A stretch of DNA of 18,040 bases from an uncultured Eubacteriales bacterium (GTDB taxonomy: Bacteria; Bacillota; Clostridia; Oscillospirales; Oscillospiraceae): positions 1 through 18,040 of the forward strand of contig UQXG01000032.1 in the NCBI GenBank assembly GCA_900544945.1, read 5' to 3'. Within the stretch, counting starts at the first letter, position 1, and each line of letters starts with the position of its first letter. Below the pieces are notes generated by a model. It made no database searches. It was given only the letters and a program-made list of their open reading frames with translations, and had not been told where the DNA came from. Both the position numbers and the translations under genes were made by a program. Of the stretch, positions 11,701 to 16,706 are shown piece after piece.

Positions 11701-13180
11701 AACGGCGGACAAAACCCAGGCAACGGTTCAGATCGGCGAAACCTACTACCGGAAGGCCGCCGACGAGGACAAGAATCAGACCCAGTACGCCATCACCGTT
11801 GGAGAACTGAGTGGAGAGCTGTCCGAGCGGTACTACCTGACCCTCCAGACCCCGGCGAACAGCCAGCAGCTGCTGAACATTCTGCTCACCTGTGACGACC
11901 GGCTGACGAACCCTGTCGGCAACGGCCTGCCTACCAAGCGGCTTCCCGCCAGCGAAACGAACCCCAACAACGGCTTTGCCCGGAACGCTGACGAGAACCG
12001 GATTGTCATCGCTTCCTGCTTCAGCCAGGAGGTGAGCCTGACCACGGCGGAAAGCCAGCTGGAGAGAATCTCCGACAGCAACACCCAGGTGAAGGCTGGC
12101 ATGACCGCGACCATCCGGTTCAAGGACGCGGAAAGTGCCAAGCAGTTCCAGAACTACGCCGGTGACCAGAGCCTGTCCCAGTGCTTCAATCTGGTGTTCT
12201 ACCGCTATGAGGGCAACACCAGAACCCAGGTCAACCTGACCCCGGGCACCCAGATCACGGCGGTGTACCGCTACGGCGAGAAAACCTGGACGGAGCACTA
12301 CATTGTGGACACGGCCACTCGCTCCTACCGGCTGACCTTCCCGGCGCAGATCCCCTGCGGCGACATTCAGGCCCACGCCGTGGAGTTGACGGCGGAGCTG
12401 ACTCTGGATTTTGCTTCCTCCTATGTGGATCAGTTCCCCACCCGGGAGAGCGAGAATGACGGCATTTTGATGGCGGTTACTTCGACGCTGTCCTACACGT
12501 CCCAGACCTTGACCAGCTCCACCCTCAGCACCCAGCCGCCCTCCGAGGACACCCTGCATCGGCACTTCTACCGAGGTGAGGTCAGTGTGGCCTCCCTGAA
12601 CTACGATGCCGTGGGCGACACCGAGATGGACAGCATCAACCAGCTGGGCATCAACGGCTTCGAGGGCGATTCGGAGGAGCTGCTGTCCGCAGCCAGCTAC
12701 AACGTCAGCGCGGTGAGCCGGGCGGAAAATGCCAGATATCTGCGGTGCACCCTGACCCTGTCTCCCAGGAACAACACCGGCACTCAGCCCTTCGTCAGCT
12801 ACGGGGCGGCAGTTCCCTGGGGCAAGTGTCTGACCAAGGAAAAGATGAAGCTGAGTCTGCGCTACACGGACGCCCAAAAAGAGGTCATCGAGGCGGCCAA
12901 TCCCACCAACACCGAGGACAATGTGAACGCCACCTACACGGCGACCTTCCGGCTGGACAATGTCCTTGACAAGAACGTGCCCCTGGAAATTTCCGCGGAT
13001 ATGTTCCTGCTGGCGGGTGCGGCCCTGGAAGCCAATGGCATGACCTACGCCAACTACAAGATCCGTCTGGAGGCAGAGCTGCTGGATGAGAACCAGAATG
13101 CCATCAGCGGCAGCAACGCCAGTGATTATCTGGTCTATACCAACTCCCGGATCTACAAGAACATTATCCCCAGAACCTGA
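2771..13180 (+). CDS. Giant secreted GLUG-repeat beta-helix protein (3469 aa)
   Basis: The start at 2771 is supported by AGAAAGGAA (2753-2761) and a clear Sec signal peptide (RR at residues 3-4, hydrophobic core 7-23, likely cleavage near VHG/Q at 27-28). Residues about 35-105 are a Thr/Pro/Glu-rich linker. Then come at least five modules of the type seen in GLUG (Pfam PF07581) proteins: a lead-in such as YQLEKDITADNSWDGLGH...EIDGGGHTFTIPG, followed by turns built on GG(L/F)(V/I/F)G. The densest turn arrays are at residues about 318-680 (12 copies), 890-1080, 1720-1800 and 2120-2495. Module lead-ins lie near residues 118, 769, 1257, 1574-1671 and 1978. Residues about 2590-3469 lack these turns and look like a string of beta-sandwich domains. 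The protein ends in NIIPRT with no LPXTG, SLH, choline-binding or C-terminal membrane segment. Known: GLUG repeats occur in large surface or adhesion proteins. Inferred: an extracellular adhesin or scaffold, perhaps held at the surface by the three upstream membrane proteins. The ligand is unknown. No frameshift is seen. Confidence 0.93.
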   Translation: MDRRIRLTALMLAASLLLNMVVLPVHGQEDTAPSSAQVSQENEPTEVPTETVPAPPQTTVPSTTMETQASTVPEETTQAAETTETTAQTEPTQATTEPEETEPDLSLFAEPEIPEKNGNTYRINSLAQLVGLSTLPASDYADSNIEIVFKSGDVSSVADQFLGLGSSSAPFAGNLIFNGDAEASLTLARPLFNYLSSQATCTVNNSANGGYLQLTDNNAEGALLAKVLTGGGTGSEWKISVYNSRAEDVQPYSVPIIGAMEAGSAMTLSVKDGYWYPVQAENAGLLCGSMGENAQLTLEHYEQITAKETEYFVMATSGAAGGLVGKMGKGAALTVKPDLSFPEKTIQAAGGAGDLVGEMGDNATLTVFGSLTSAGKIDAGGTGGSLVGQMGKNAQVTVTGNLALNVTEVTAGGSAGGLVGRMAEGSALSLPETEELTVQTNLSGSNAGGLVGEMKDGARLSGLSGTAKVTVSGTVTATQNAGGLVGLGENLVLDGGMPEVTATKITGSSTAGGLIGSYTYSKTGDYYNGSTDYPSVNVNLSDSNGNVGGLYGYVKNTVGDFFLKGEKTVTVTAAKGSSLGGLMGRYEANSLTAQSLTVNTGEVSLSGNGNDSYGGLIGSVHGNNGAYMEVQKAAPTCTANNNAANNVGGLIGKLDGGGHMLRLSGVRASGLPGNSASGGLVGYMQKGVLYLGENITITQPGSGGKNGWVLGDRDNTLVYTDQSWNPKKGTTNDIGGWGQVVRSDNLPGVLTYDHALHTVTVAAPNGSEGTYTVGRAAEFAALALRYQLNETNSLKLDGGDIQNGAAQTVNLTADVNDLENIGITGFQRDVNHAEKISVTLNGNGHTVTLPDIPVYTGGTNHDRQGLFTKTTNLTASNLTLKGSITAHADAALYIGALCAETEGRAALTQVTGGATTLLDATEAQTNNLWGCRVSGLLATAKEADFTDCRWTGKIIDSTKSQCYLGGFCARCEGEAKITATNCTLSGTIDKADAGWSDAAVGGLVASMGGYNQTMTINGLTVDGLKITTGSNSASGGLLGYEWPNTTATITGVSVKNSALNAGTNARFGGLVYTGSGYWRVEKGTAAEPYGIHFVSGNAFTGKSEQSAPSGLIVAKGEKNGNTALYLEIREDAYKAEGTAVDIGGSQYFDEIVGSNQSANNNGIVSIALPGHALIDRTGCNTYQSQLGRTWVNGKTRYYYNLDAYRDALGVNAETGVIGDSPNLGTVDTAPKLMLWNAYHDSENGLRKYFSAQTGGFVISKEIDLGGYSFYPTPFINDTTIQNASITFDYDTMNNLETGAKNKPLGQSNSQHYQMHTGIFSGGKATDKDQNLNVDGLKLSGTVGRSATGTGALCCGPFSGSSIYARMNLTIQNVDLAGIRVSSGSAEKPLLIYSLGSYSTLDMNGVETSTGYEDLNTDKYAASSLIGRVGGNTGKEIRLTFKKMCLDGRPGRDNAVQYGTTGCIFSRALFLESFDYVEASSGVYHFTEAEKNACTLGRELSNAKSGPVSGRNNDEQRWYYGGKLEDKLVSGSADGWNSFYENYTRYVNQPENLTVGSTQHELDVNLNTAGLEIGCGTRTDPYILTEFSQLKTLNLVLRDGAAENWPVNLDPEVLANVQKKQSFADTDEHTRNNVNGGHVSYTYSPDSGKWVGENGTSVEPAVMRLYLQNAHYQLEKDITADNSWDGLGHADSTGQTGSQIIAFGGEIDGGGHTFTIPGSTASQFGGLVKYSMGCVVRNIKIEYTGSISLSCNEPPSSEISPAFFGGVVGYAFGGDTILDSVSVSIANQPETKGSHSYLAAVGGYVGLVGGAFSGTSHGGKNKYGGGVVFRGQIGSGLSGGKAEETSGQFYYNPYVGRVLDGYVLGDGVSLENTNKNYEIPNISSAAAVDSHLAISRSGNNVIATVKDAQGLWLLSAIANSGAAAMNGYEAYSFSRPRIGSYAMTGTAARKDDTCLGGVSLTAKTASQCYLSKYVSGDFSTLATLGRLLTVRFTADCDMTGYGNGFRGIGGSYVCISVGTPADYTRQLHLQGADGKKSDGNRAVITLNQQRNEYVTEKNKWTVSGSGLFLAVRNAAQSTFSNLILSGKTGITYFDGNGNPCQAGNILDNSGTLWDQPKRANMAAAGMLISSFCAYRTNAVILNGVTLQNASVNADSLGCTTAGGFIGMIGFNTQFKNEARFIDCTYENLTVRALIMAGGFAGYSAATKVTVSNTQAVELTDGDIRATAPFCMIVENTRRQDVGGLFGHIHRYDDSTGTLEINPAESDAVMTIRNLKVTGTVTGTNDTTVGGLVGYENVAKRQTVTVKGVHLEGKVELIGAENTNARADVGGLFGFLSDAKTTAWRGTSDAVYHLSVSDVTIGGESGSAVRMANGRQLGGLIGVMKNPGGQMTIDRVSVGSESGTAQILAGGGSGDCITGGLLGVVCLYPSMTLSNIRLNHTAIIGKRASGGAVGQVENQSNNKNYAPKVQMNNLAIENSDIAACNSRSSVGGLYGYLSGCTANLTGTNILLKDNRIGYLLNDRQNGYRGNVPNEWTGTLPIGLVNGKSENTGIFGGQRSPNGGYSYTLKFTGVSLVQAKNTVPTQDFGTALSTGDYLVRSDYTGVQEETTLSAYPHVTTNPISPLTALLGQNVTGDGACFDGATPIGEKIRFDSSGTENRNLTHTAVEEAREYLTDTETNRPSDMAYFGSFTGDGDNGDYTGSNFPVFVISTTSTDEANRALYSALSLLTNRVMYGKTITNDLDPAPPADMKLSLTNYVYSGGQWQETQEDGSFTLNETTKRIRLNGQYDNQRARFTLLRADFANPADANETVYTLYLPILVKKVFNFRFWASALTGTSYIQSNYDDLNRLAIASDNEKVTALLGFDYTRTREEWQKAVNDGENLLWNFLKQLRLNVRLPDNTRLVLVDRNNQDKAWYATASQALQQVDSYYELKFTSFQDQAGTNWTPVTLSQLLTLTARTLTEAEKADETLTDKFVITADKTQATVQIGETYYRKAADEDKNQTQYAITVGELSGELSERYYLTLQTPANSQQLLNILLTCDDRLTNPVGNGLPTKRLPASETNPNNGFARNADENRIVIASCFSQEVSLTTAESQLERISDSNTQVKAGMTATIRFKDAESAKQFQNYAGDQSLSQCFNLVFYRYEGNTRTQVNLTPGTQITAVYRYGEKTWTEHYIVDTATRSYRLTFPAQIPCGDIQAHAVELTAELTLDFASSYVDQFPTRESENDGILMAVTSTLSYTSQTLTSSTLSTQPPSEDTLHRHFYRGEVSVASLNYDAVGDTEMDSINQLGINGFEGDSEELLSAASYNVSAVSRAENARYLRCTLTLSPRNNTGTQPFVSYGAAVPWGKCLTKEKMKLSLRYTDAQKEVIEAANPTNTEDNVNATYTATFRLDNVLDKNVPLEISADMFLLAGAALEANGMTYANYKIRLEAELLDENQNAISGSNASDYLVYTNSRIYKNIIPRT

Positions 13181-13184
13181 CAAA

Positions 13185-13212
13185 ACCGCCCTCCGGAAAC
13201 CCGGAGGGCGGT
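13185..13212 (+). terminator. GC-rich terminator-like hairpin after the giant gene
   Basis: ACCGCCCTCCGG (13185-13196) pairs perfectly with CCGGAGGGCGGT (13201-13212) around loop AAAC, 4 bases after the stop. It is preceded by AAAA, but the 3' side reads GTGACTG with no T-run. It is therefore a strong hairpin and an imperfect intrinsic terminator on this strand. On the opposite strand it would be followed by TTTTG. Its 24-bp core recurs at 13595-13618. Confidence 0.65.
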
Positions 13213-13275
13213 GTGACTGTAAAAAAGAATGCGGTACAATTTCCAATTTTTCTGAGAAACATCGATAAACGCACT

Positions 13276-13525
13276 GGTGCGGGAGCACCCAACGGCTCCC
13301 TTGTGCAAAGGGAGCTGGCAAAAATCTTTGATTTTTGTCTGAGGGATTGTAAAACTGCGTCAATGAGAGCACACAAAAAGATGGGAGTTCTGATCCCCTC
13401 AGCCCCAGTGTGCGCACTGGGGCAGCTCCCCTTGGTCAGCAAGGGGAGCCTTTGCGCTCATCCGTCACGGCAAAGCCCACCCCGCTTTACACAAGGGGGG
13501 CTTTGCGCCTCGCCGGAAGCTTCCT
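13276..13525. repeat. Palindrome-dense intergenic repeat island
   Basis: The 451-bp gap between the convergent genes (13181-13631) has no credible gene. Within it I see six consecutive inverted repeats: GGTGC/GCACC (13276-13280, 13285-13289); GCTCCCTT/AAGGGAGC (13295-13302, 13308-13315); CAAAAATC/GATTTTTG (13319-13326, 13330-13337); GCCCCAGTG/CACTGGGGC (13402-13410, 13415-13423); GCTCCCCTT/AAGGGGAGC (13425-13433, 13441-13449); GCAAAGCCC/GGGCTTTGC (13470-13478, 13498-13506). Motifs such as CAGCTCCCCTTGG...AAGGGGAGCCTTTG and TCTGAGGGATTG recall, from memory, intergenic repeats that are abundant in gut Clostridia. The island is probably a non-coding mobile or REP/MITE-like element, or several nested copies. 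Confidence 0.7.
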
Positions 13526-13592
13526 TAAAGAGAATTTCCACACCACTTAATTCGGAATGACACCGTATCTTTCGGACTTTTTTGACACGCTG

Positions 13593-13620
13593 ATCGCCCT
13601 CCGGAAACCCGGAGGGCGAT
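13593..13620 (-). terminator. GC-rich terminator-like hairpin after the metal ATPase gene
   Basis: ATCGCCCTCCGG (13593-13604) pairs perfectly with CCGGAGGGCGAT (13609-13620) around AAAC. It lies 11 bases beyond the stop of the - strand ATPase gene. Reading that strand, it is followed by CAGCGTGTC rather than a T-run, so termination efficiency is uncertain. The core, CGCCCTCCGG-AAAC-CCGGAGGGCG, is identical to the hairpin behind the convergent giant gene (13187-13210). Confidence 0.6.
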
Positions 13621-13631
13621 TCTTCGTTGGT

Positions 13632-16544
13632 TTATTTCATCCGCAGGATTCTGACGGAGTTCAGCAGGCACAGCATGGAAACGCCGGTATCGGCGAACAC
13701 CGCGACCCACATATTGGCGTAACCGCACAGACCCATAATCATGACAATCAGCTTGACGGCCAGGGCAAAGTACACATTCTGCCAGGAGATTCGCCGGGTG
13801 GCTCTGGCAATTCGCAGAGCCTCGGGAATGGCGGACATTTCGGAGGTCATGAACACCACGTCGGCAGCCTCAATGGCTGCGTCCGCGCCGCTGCCCATAG
13901 CCGCGCCCACATCCGCGCCGGCCAGCACCGGGGCGTCGTTGATGCCGTCGCCGACAAACATTACGCTGCCGTGGGCTTCCCGGATGGCGTGGAGGGTTTC
14001 CAGCTTGTTTTCCGGCAGAAGCTTGGCGTGGACTTCGTCAATGCCCGTCTCCTTGGCAACAAATTCCGCGCTGTCCTGGGCATCGCCGCTGAGCATGGCG
14101 GTGACAATGCCCTGTTTCCGGATTTTCCCGATGGCTTCCACCGCATCCTCTTTCAGGGTGTCGGAAATGACGATGTTGCCGACGAATTTGCCGTTTCGGG
14201 CAATCAGCACTTGCGTGCCGAAGCTGGCCTCCTGCCACTGGGACAGGTCAACCCCATGGGCTTCCAGCAGCTTCCGGTTGCCGCAGAGGAGCTTGCCCAG
14301 GGAGGTGTCCGCCGCAATTCCCTGACCGGCAATTTCCTGAAGATTGGCGGGCTTTTCGATGGAAATGCCCTTTCCCTGGGCGGCGGTGACGATGCTCACG
14401 GCGATGGGGTGGGTGGAGAACAGCTCACAGCTGGCGGCCATGGCCAGAAGCTCGGCTTCGCTGACGCCTTCCCCGGCGGGAAGCGCGGACTGGACTACGA
14501 AGTTGCCCTTGGTGATGGTGCCGGTTTTGTCCATGACCACGGCCTTGACGCCGCTCAGCGCCTCAATGGCATTGCCGCCCTTGAAGAGAATGTTCTTCTT
14601 GGAAGCGGCGCCGATGCCGGAGAAGAAGGCCAGAGGCACGCTGAGAACCAATGCGCAGGGACAGGAGATGACCAGGAAGGTCAGGGCGGTGAAGACGGAG
14701 GCGGTGCCGGTGGCACTGCGCAGGACGGTTTCCGCACCGGTATAGGCCGGGTCAACGAAGAAGTGCCAGCCGGGAATCAGGAAGGGCAGCACCAGCGCCA
14801 CCACCAGAGCGCTGATGACCACGGCGGGGGTGTACACCCGGGCAAACCGGGTGATGAATTTGTCGATATTGGGTTTGTTGGCGGCGGCGTTTTCCACGGA
14901 GTCCAGAATCCGGGTGACCATGGATTCTTCCAGCAGCTTTTCTGCCCGGATTTTCAGAGTGCCGGAGGTGTTGACGCAGCCGGAGATCACGCTGTCGCCG
15001 ACGGCGGCCTTCACGGGCACCGGCTCACCGGTGACGGGAGAGGTGTCAATCCGGCTCTCGCCCTCGATGATCACGCCGTCCAGGGGAATCCGGTCGCCGG
15101 GGCGCACCAGCAGAATGTCGCCCACGTTGGCTTCCTCCGCGTCAATGACCCGGATGTCTTCGCCAACCACCAGGTTGACTACCTCAGGCCGCAGATCCAC
15201 CGCGTCCATGATCTGCTTGCGGCTCTGGCTGACGGCACGATCCTCAAAATACTCGCCGATGCGATAGAAGAGCATAACGCCCACGGCCTCGGGGAAGTCA
15301 CCGATGGCAAAAGCGCCCAATGTGGCAATGGACATCAGGAAATTCTCGTCAAAAATCTGACCCTTTTTGATGTTCCGGAAGGAGGCCATCAGAACCTCGC
15401 CGCCCAGAATCAGGTAGGCCAGGGCCAGCACGCCCAGAAGCACCGGGGTGGGAGCGCCTAAGTGCTCCAGAATTTCACCGGCCACGAACAAAACAGCGCC
15501 GACAATCAGGCTCCGAAGCTCTTTCTTTTCCTCGGCCTCGTCGTCCTTGGGAGCCGGGGCGGGCGCAGATTCCTTGGGCACTACGGTGACCCCGTCCTCC
15601 ATGGCGTTGATGGTCTGCTGAATCTGAGGAATCAGAGCGTCCGGATCCTTGGCGGACAGGCGCATCTGCTTCGTGGCGAAGGTGATGGTCACCTCCTCCA
15701 CCCCAGGCAGAGTTTGGAGCTTCTTCTCGATTTTCGCGGCGCAGTTGGCGCAGTCCAGCCCCTCCAGAATGTAGACCCTGGTGGGAGCCATGCCGGAGAC
15801 CCGACGCTTTCTGGGCACCAGAGTCACCCCGTCCTCAATGGAATCCACCACCGCCTGCATTTTGGGCAGCAGCGCATCCTGATTGTCGGCGGCGACCCGA
15901 AGCTGCTTGGTGGCGAAGGACACGGTGGCGAAGGCCACCTCGGGCATGGAACGGATTTTGGCCTCAATTTTGGCGGCGCAGTTGGCGCAGTCGATGCCTT
16001 CCAGAATGTAGACCCGCTTTTCCAAGTCCTCGTCGGGCATTTTGCAGGTGCACTTGGCAAGGCTTTCGCCGCAGATGTCGCAGTACTCCGCATGGTGGTT
16101 GCACAGGGGGCACTGGCAGTCGGCGGGGTGTCCCGGGGTCTGGACGTGCTCTACCACAAAGTGGGTGTGGGAGCGGGTGGGCACATCCTCCTGGGCTTCC
16201 GCTTCGTGGTCATGGTCGTGGCCACAGCAGCAGCCGTCATGGTGATGGTGCTCGTGATGATGACCGCAGCAGCAATCGTCATCATGGTGATGATGGTGCT
16301 CCTGCTCATGGTCATGGCCGCAGCAGCAATCATCGTCATCGTGGTGATGGCGGTGCTCCTGTTCCTGGTCGTGACCGCAGCAGCAGTCATCGTCATCGTG
16401 GTGATGGTGGTGCTCCTGTTCCTGGTCGTGACCGCAGCAGCAATCGTCATCATGGTGATGATGGTGCTCCTGTTCCTGGTCGTGACCGCAGCAGCAGTCA
16501 TCATGATTGTGGTGGTGTTCATGCCCATGGTCGTGTTCGTGCAT
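13632..16544 (-). CDS. cadA: P1B-2-type heavy-metal (Zn/Cd/Pb) efflux ATPase with His/Cys-rich N-terminus (970 aa)
   Basis: The ATG at 16544 has a good SD (AAAGGAGT, 16560-16553). The protein pumps divalent soft metals out of the cytoplasm using ATP. Seen, in order: a His/Asp/Cys-rich tract to about residue 120 with six CCCGH motifs; a seven-cysteine segment (CQCPLC...CDIC...CTC, about 140-165); two HMA domains with DCANCAAKIE at about 184 and 261; eight expected membrane helices; TGEPVPV (about 503); the SCPCAL metal-site motif (about 626); DKTGT with the phosphorylated Asp (about 669); THPIA; GDGINDAP (about 864); and a last membrane pair with LAVKL and FADTGVSM. The CPC motif plus the Lys in helix 7 and the Asp in helix 8 match ZntA/CadA rather than CopA. 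At 970 aa it exceeds the usual 620-750 because of the N-terminal extension. It diverges from an ArsR-type regulator, the standard arrangement for metal-induced efflux. Zn versus Cd/Pb preference cannot be read from the sequence. Confidence 0.95.
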   Translation of the reverse strand: MHEHDHGHEHHHNHDDCCCGHDQEQEHHHHHDDDCCCGHDQEQEHHHHHDDDDCCCGHDQEQEHRHHHDDDDCCCGHDHEQEHHHHHDDDCCCGHHHEHHHHDGCCCGHDHDHEAEAQEDVPTRSHTHFVVEHVQTPGHPADCQCPLCNHHAEYCDICGESLAKCTCKMPDEDLEKRVYILEGIDCANCAAKIEAKIRSMPEVAFATVSFATKQLRVAADNQDALLPKMQAVVDSIEDGVTLVPRKRRVSGMAPTRVYILEGLDCANCAAKIEKKLQTLPGVEEVTITFATKQMRLSAKDPDALIPQIQQTINAMEDGVTVVPKESAPAPAPKDDEAEEKKELRSLIVGAVLFVAGEILEHLGAPTPVLLGVLALAYLILGGEVLMASFRNIKKGQIFDENFLMSIATLGAFAIGDFPEAVGVMLFYRIGEYFEDRAVSQSRKQIMDAVDLRPEVVNLVVGEDIRVIDAEEANVGDILLVRPGDRIPLDGVIIEGESRIDTSPVTGEPVPVKAAVGDSVISGCVNTSGTLKIRAEKLLEESMVTRILDSVENAAANKPNIDKFITRFARVYTPAVVISALVVALVLPFLIPGWHFFVDPAYTGAETVLRSATGTASVFTALTFLVISCPCALVLSVPLAFFSGIGAASKKNILFKGGNAIEALSGVKAVVMDKTGTITKGNFVVQSALPAGEGVSEAELLAMAASCELFSTHPIAVSIVTAAQGKGISIEKPANLQEIAGQGIAADTSLGKLLCGNRKLLEAHGVDLSQWQEASFGTQVLIARNGKFVGNIVISDTLKEDAVEAIGKIRKQGIVTAMLSGDAQDSAEFVAKETGIDEVHAKLLPENKLETLHAIREAHGSVMFVGDGINDAPVLAGADVGAAMGSGADAAIEAADVVFMTSEMSAIPEALRIARATRRISWQNVYFALAVKLIVMIMGLCGYANMWVAVFADTGVSMLCLLNSVRILRMK
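16211..16544 (-). repeat. In-frame tandem repeat (54/57 bp) encoding His/Asp/Cys metal-binding units
   Basis: The 5' end of the ATPase gene is a tandem array. On the + strand, CC(G/A)CAGCAGCA recurs at about 16222, 16264, 16318, 16375, 16432 and 16486, with spacings of 42, 54, 57, 57 and 54 bp. Each unit encodes CCCGHDQEQEHHHHHDDD or a close variant of 18-19 residues. The 3-bp differences come from DDD versus DDDD. Near-identity between units implies recent duplication, and unit number could vary between strains. Confidence 0.88.
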
Positions 16545-16576
16545 AATCCAACACTCCTTTTCGCCTTAATCTTTTT

Positions 16577-16600
16577 ACGATTAAGTAATTGCTTAATTGT
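16577..16600. promoter_or_regulatory. Candidate ArsR/SmtB-type operator
   Basis: ACGATTAAG (16577-16585) and CTTAATTGT (16592-16600) form an inverted repeat, 8 of 9 paired, with the 6-bp spacer TAATTG. The size and symmetry suit the imperfect 12-2-12 operators of the ArsR/SmtB family. It covers the -35 of the regulator's promoter and sits just downstream of the predicted ATPase start point, so one bound dimer could block both. Confidence 0.7.
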
Positions 16601-16617
16601 TATGATTGTAGTATAAT
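16589..16617 (+). promoter_or_regulatory. Promoter for the ArsR-AraC operon
   Basis: TTGCTT (16589-16594), a 17-bp spacer and a perfect TATAAT (16612-16617). The -35 is weak (3 of 6) but lies inside the candidate operator. The -10 overlaps the -10 of the opposite promoter. Confidence 0.65.
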
Positions 16618-16638
16618 GGGGAAAAGCGGAAAAGTCAA
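16610..16638 (-). promoter_or_regulatory. Promoter for the metal ATPase gene
   Basis: On the - strand: TTGACT (16638-16633), a 17-bp spacer and TATACT (16615-16610). Both are close to consensus with ideal spacing. The predicted start near 16603 leaves a leader of about 59 nt that contains the candidate operator and the SD. Confidence 0.7.
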
Positions 16639-16656
16639 TGCGAAAAGTACATACCC

Positions 16657-16697
16657 TTCCAAACAGGCGAAAAGAATTTCCAAATCAGCGAAAAGGA
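16657..16697 (+). repeat. Imperfect tandem duplication in the regulator leader
   Basis: TTCCAAACAGGCGAAAAGAA (16657-16676) and TTCCAAATCAGCGAAAAGGA (16678-16697) agree at 16 of 20 positions. The second copy supplies the AGGAG ribosome site of the regulator. GCGAAAAG also occurs at 16640-16647, and GCGAAAAGGAGT is used as the SD of the divergent ATPase gene. Confidence 0.5.
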
Positions 16698-16706
16698 GTC
16701 TTTGAT

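Noticed and set aside
13185..13212. Textbook rho-independent terminator
   Set aside because: The stem is excellent but the T-run on the gene's own strand is missing, so I call it terminator-like only.
13213..13560. 115-codon reading frame in the gap between the convergent genes
   Set aside because: It is built entirely from palindromic repeats, has no SD and no protein-like composition. Such frames are often mis-annotated as hypothetical proteins.
13557..15461. 634-codon reading frame antisense to the metal ATPase
   Set aside because: It mirrors the conserved ATPase motifs on the other strand, has no family resemblance and no ribosome site.
16211..16544. CRISPR-like regular repeats
   Set aside because: The 54/57-bp units are contiguous, in frame and encode a metal-binding tract. 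There are no unique spacers or flanking cas genes.
15462..16616. 384-codon reading frame with a hydrophobic Val/Met/Ala-rich C-terminus
   Set aside because: The apparent membrane segments are the reverse complement of His/Asp codons (GTG/ATG and GTC) in the tandem repeat of the ATPase, not a real protein.
16638..16706. Upstream ATG giving a 144-aa ArsR protein
   Set aside because: No ribosome site, only about 14 nt from the predicted transcript start, and the extra residues do not resemble the family.
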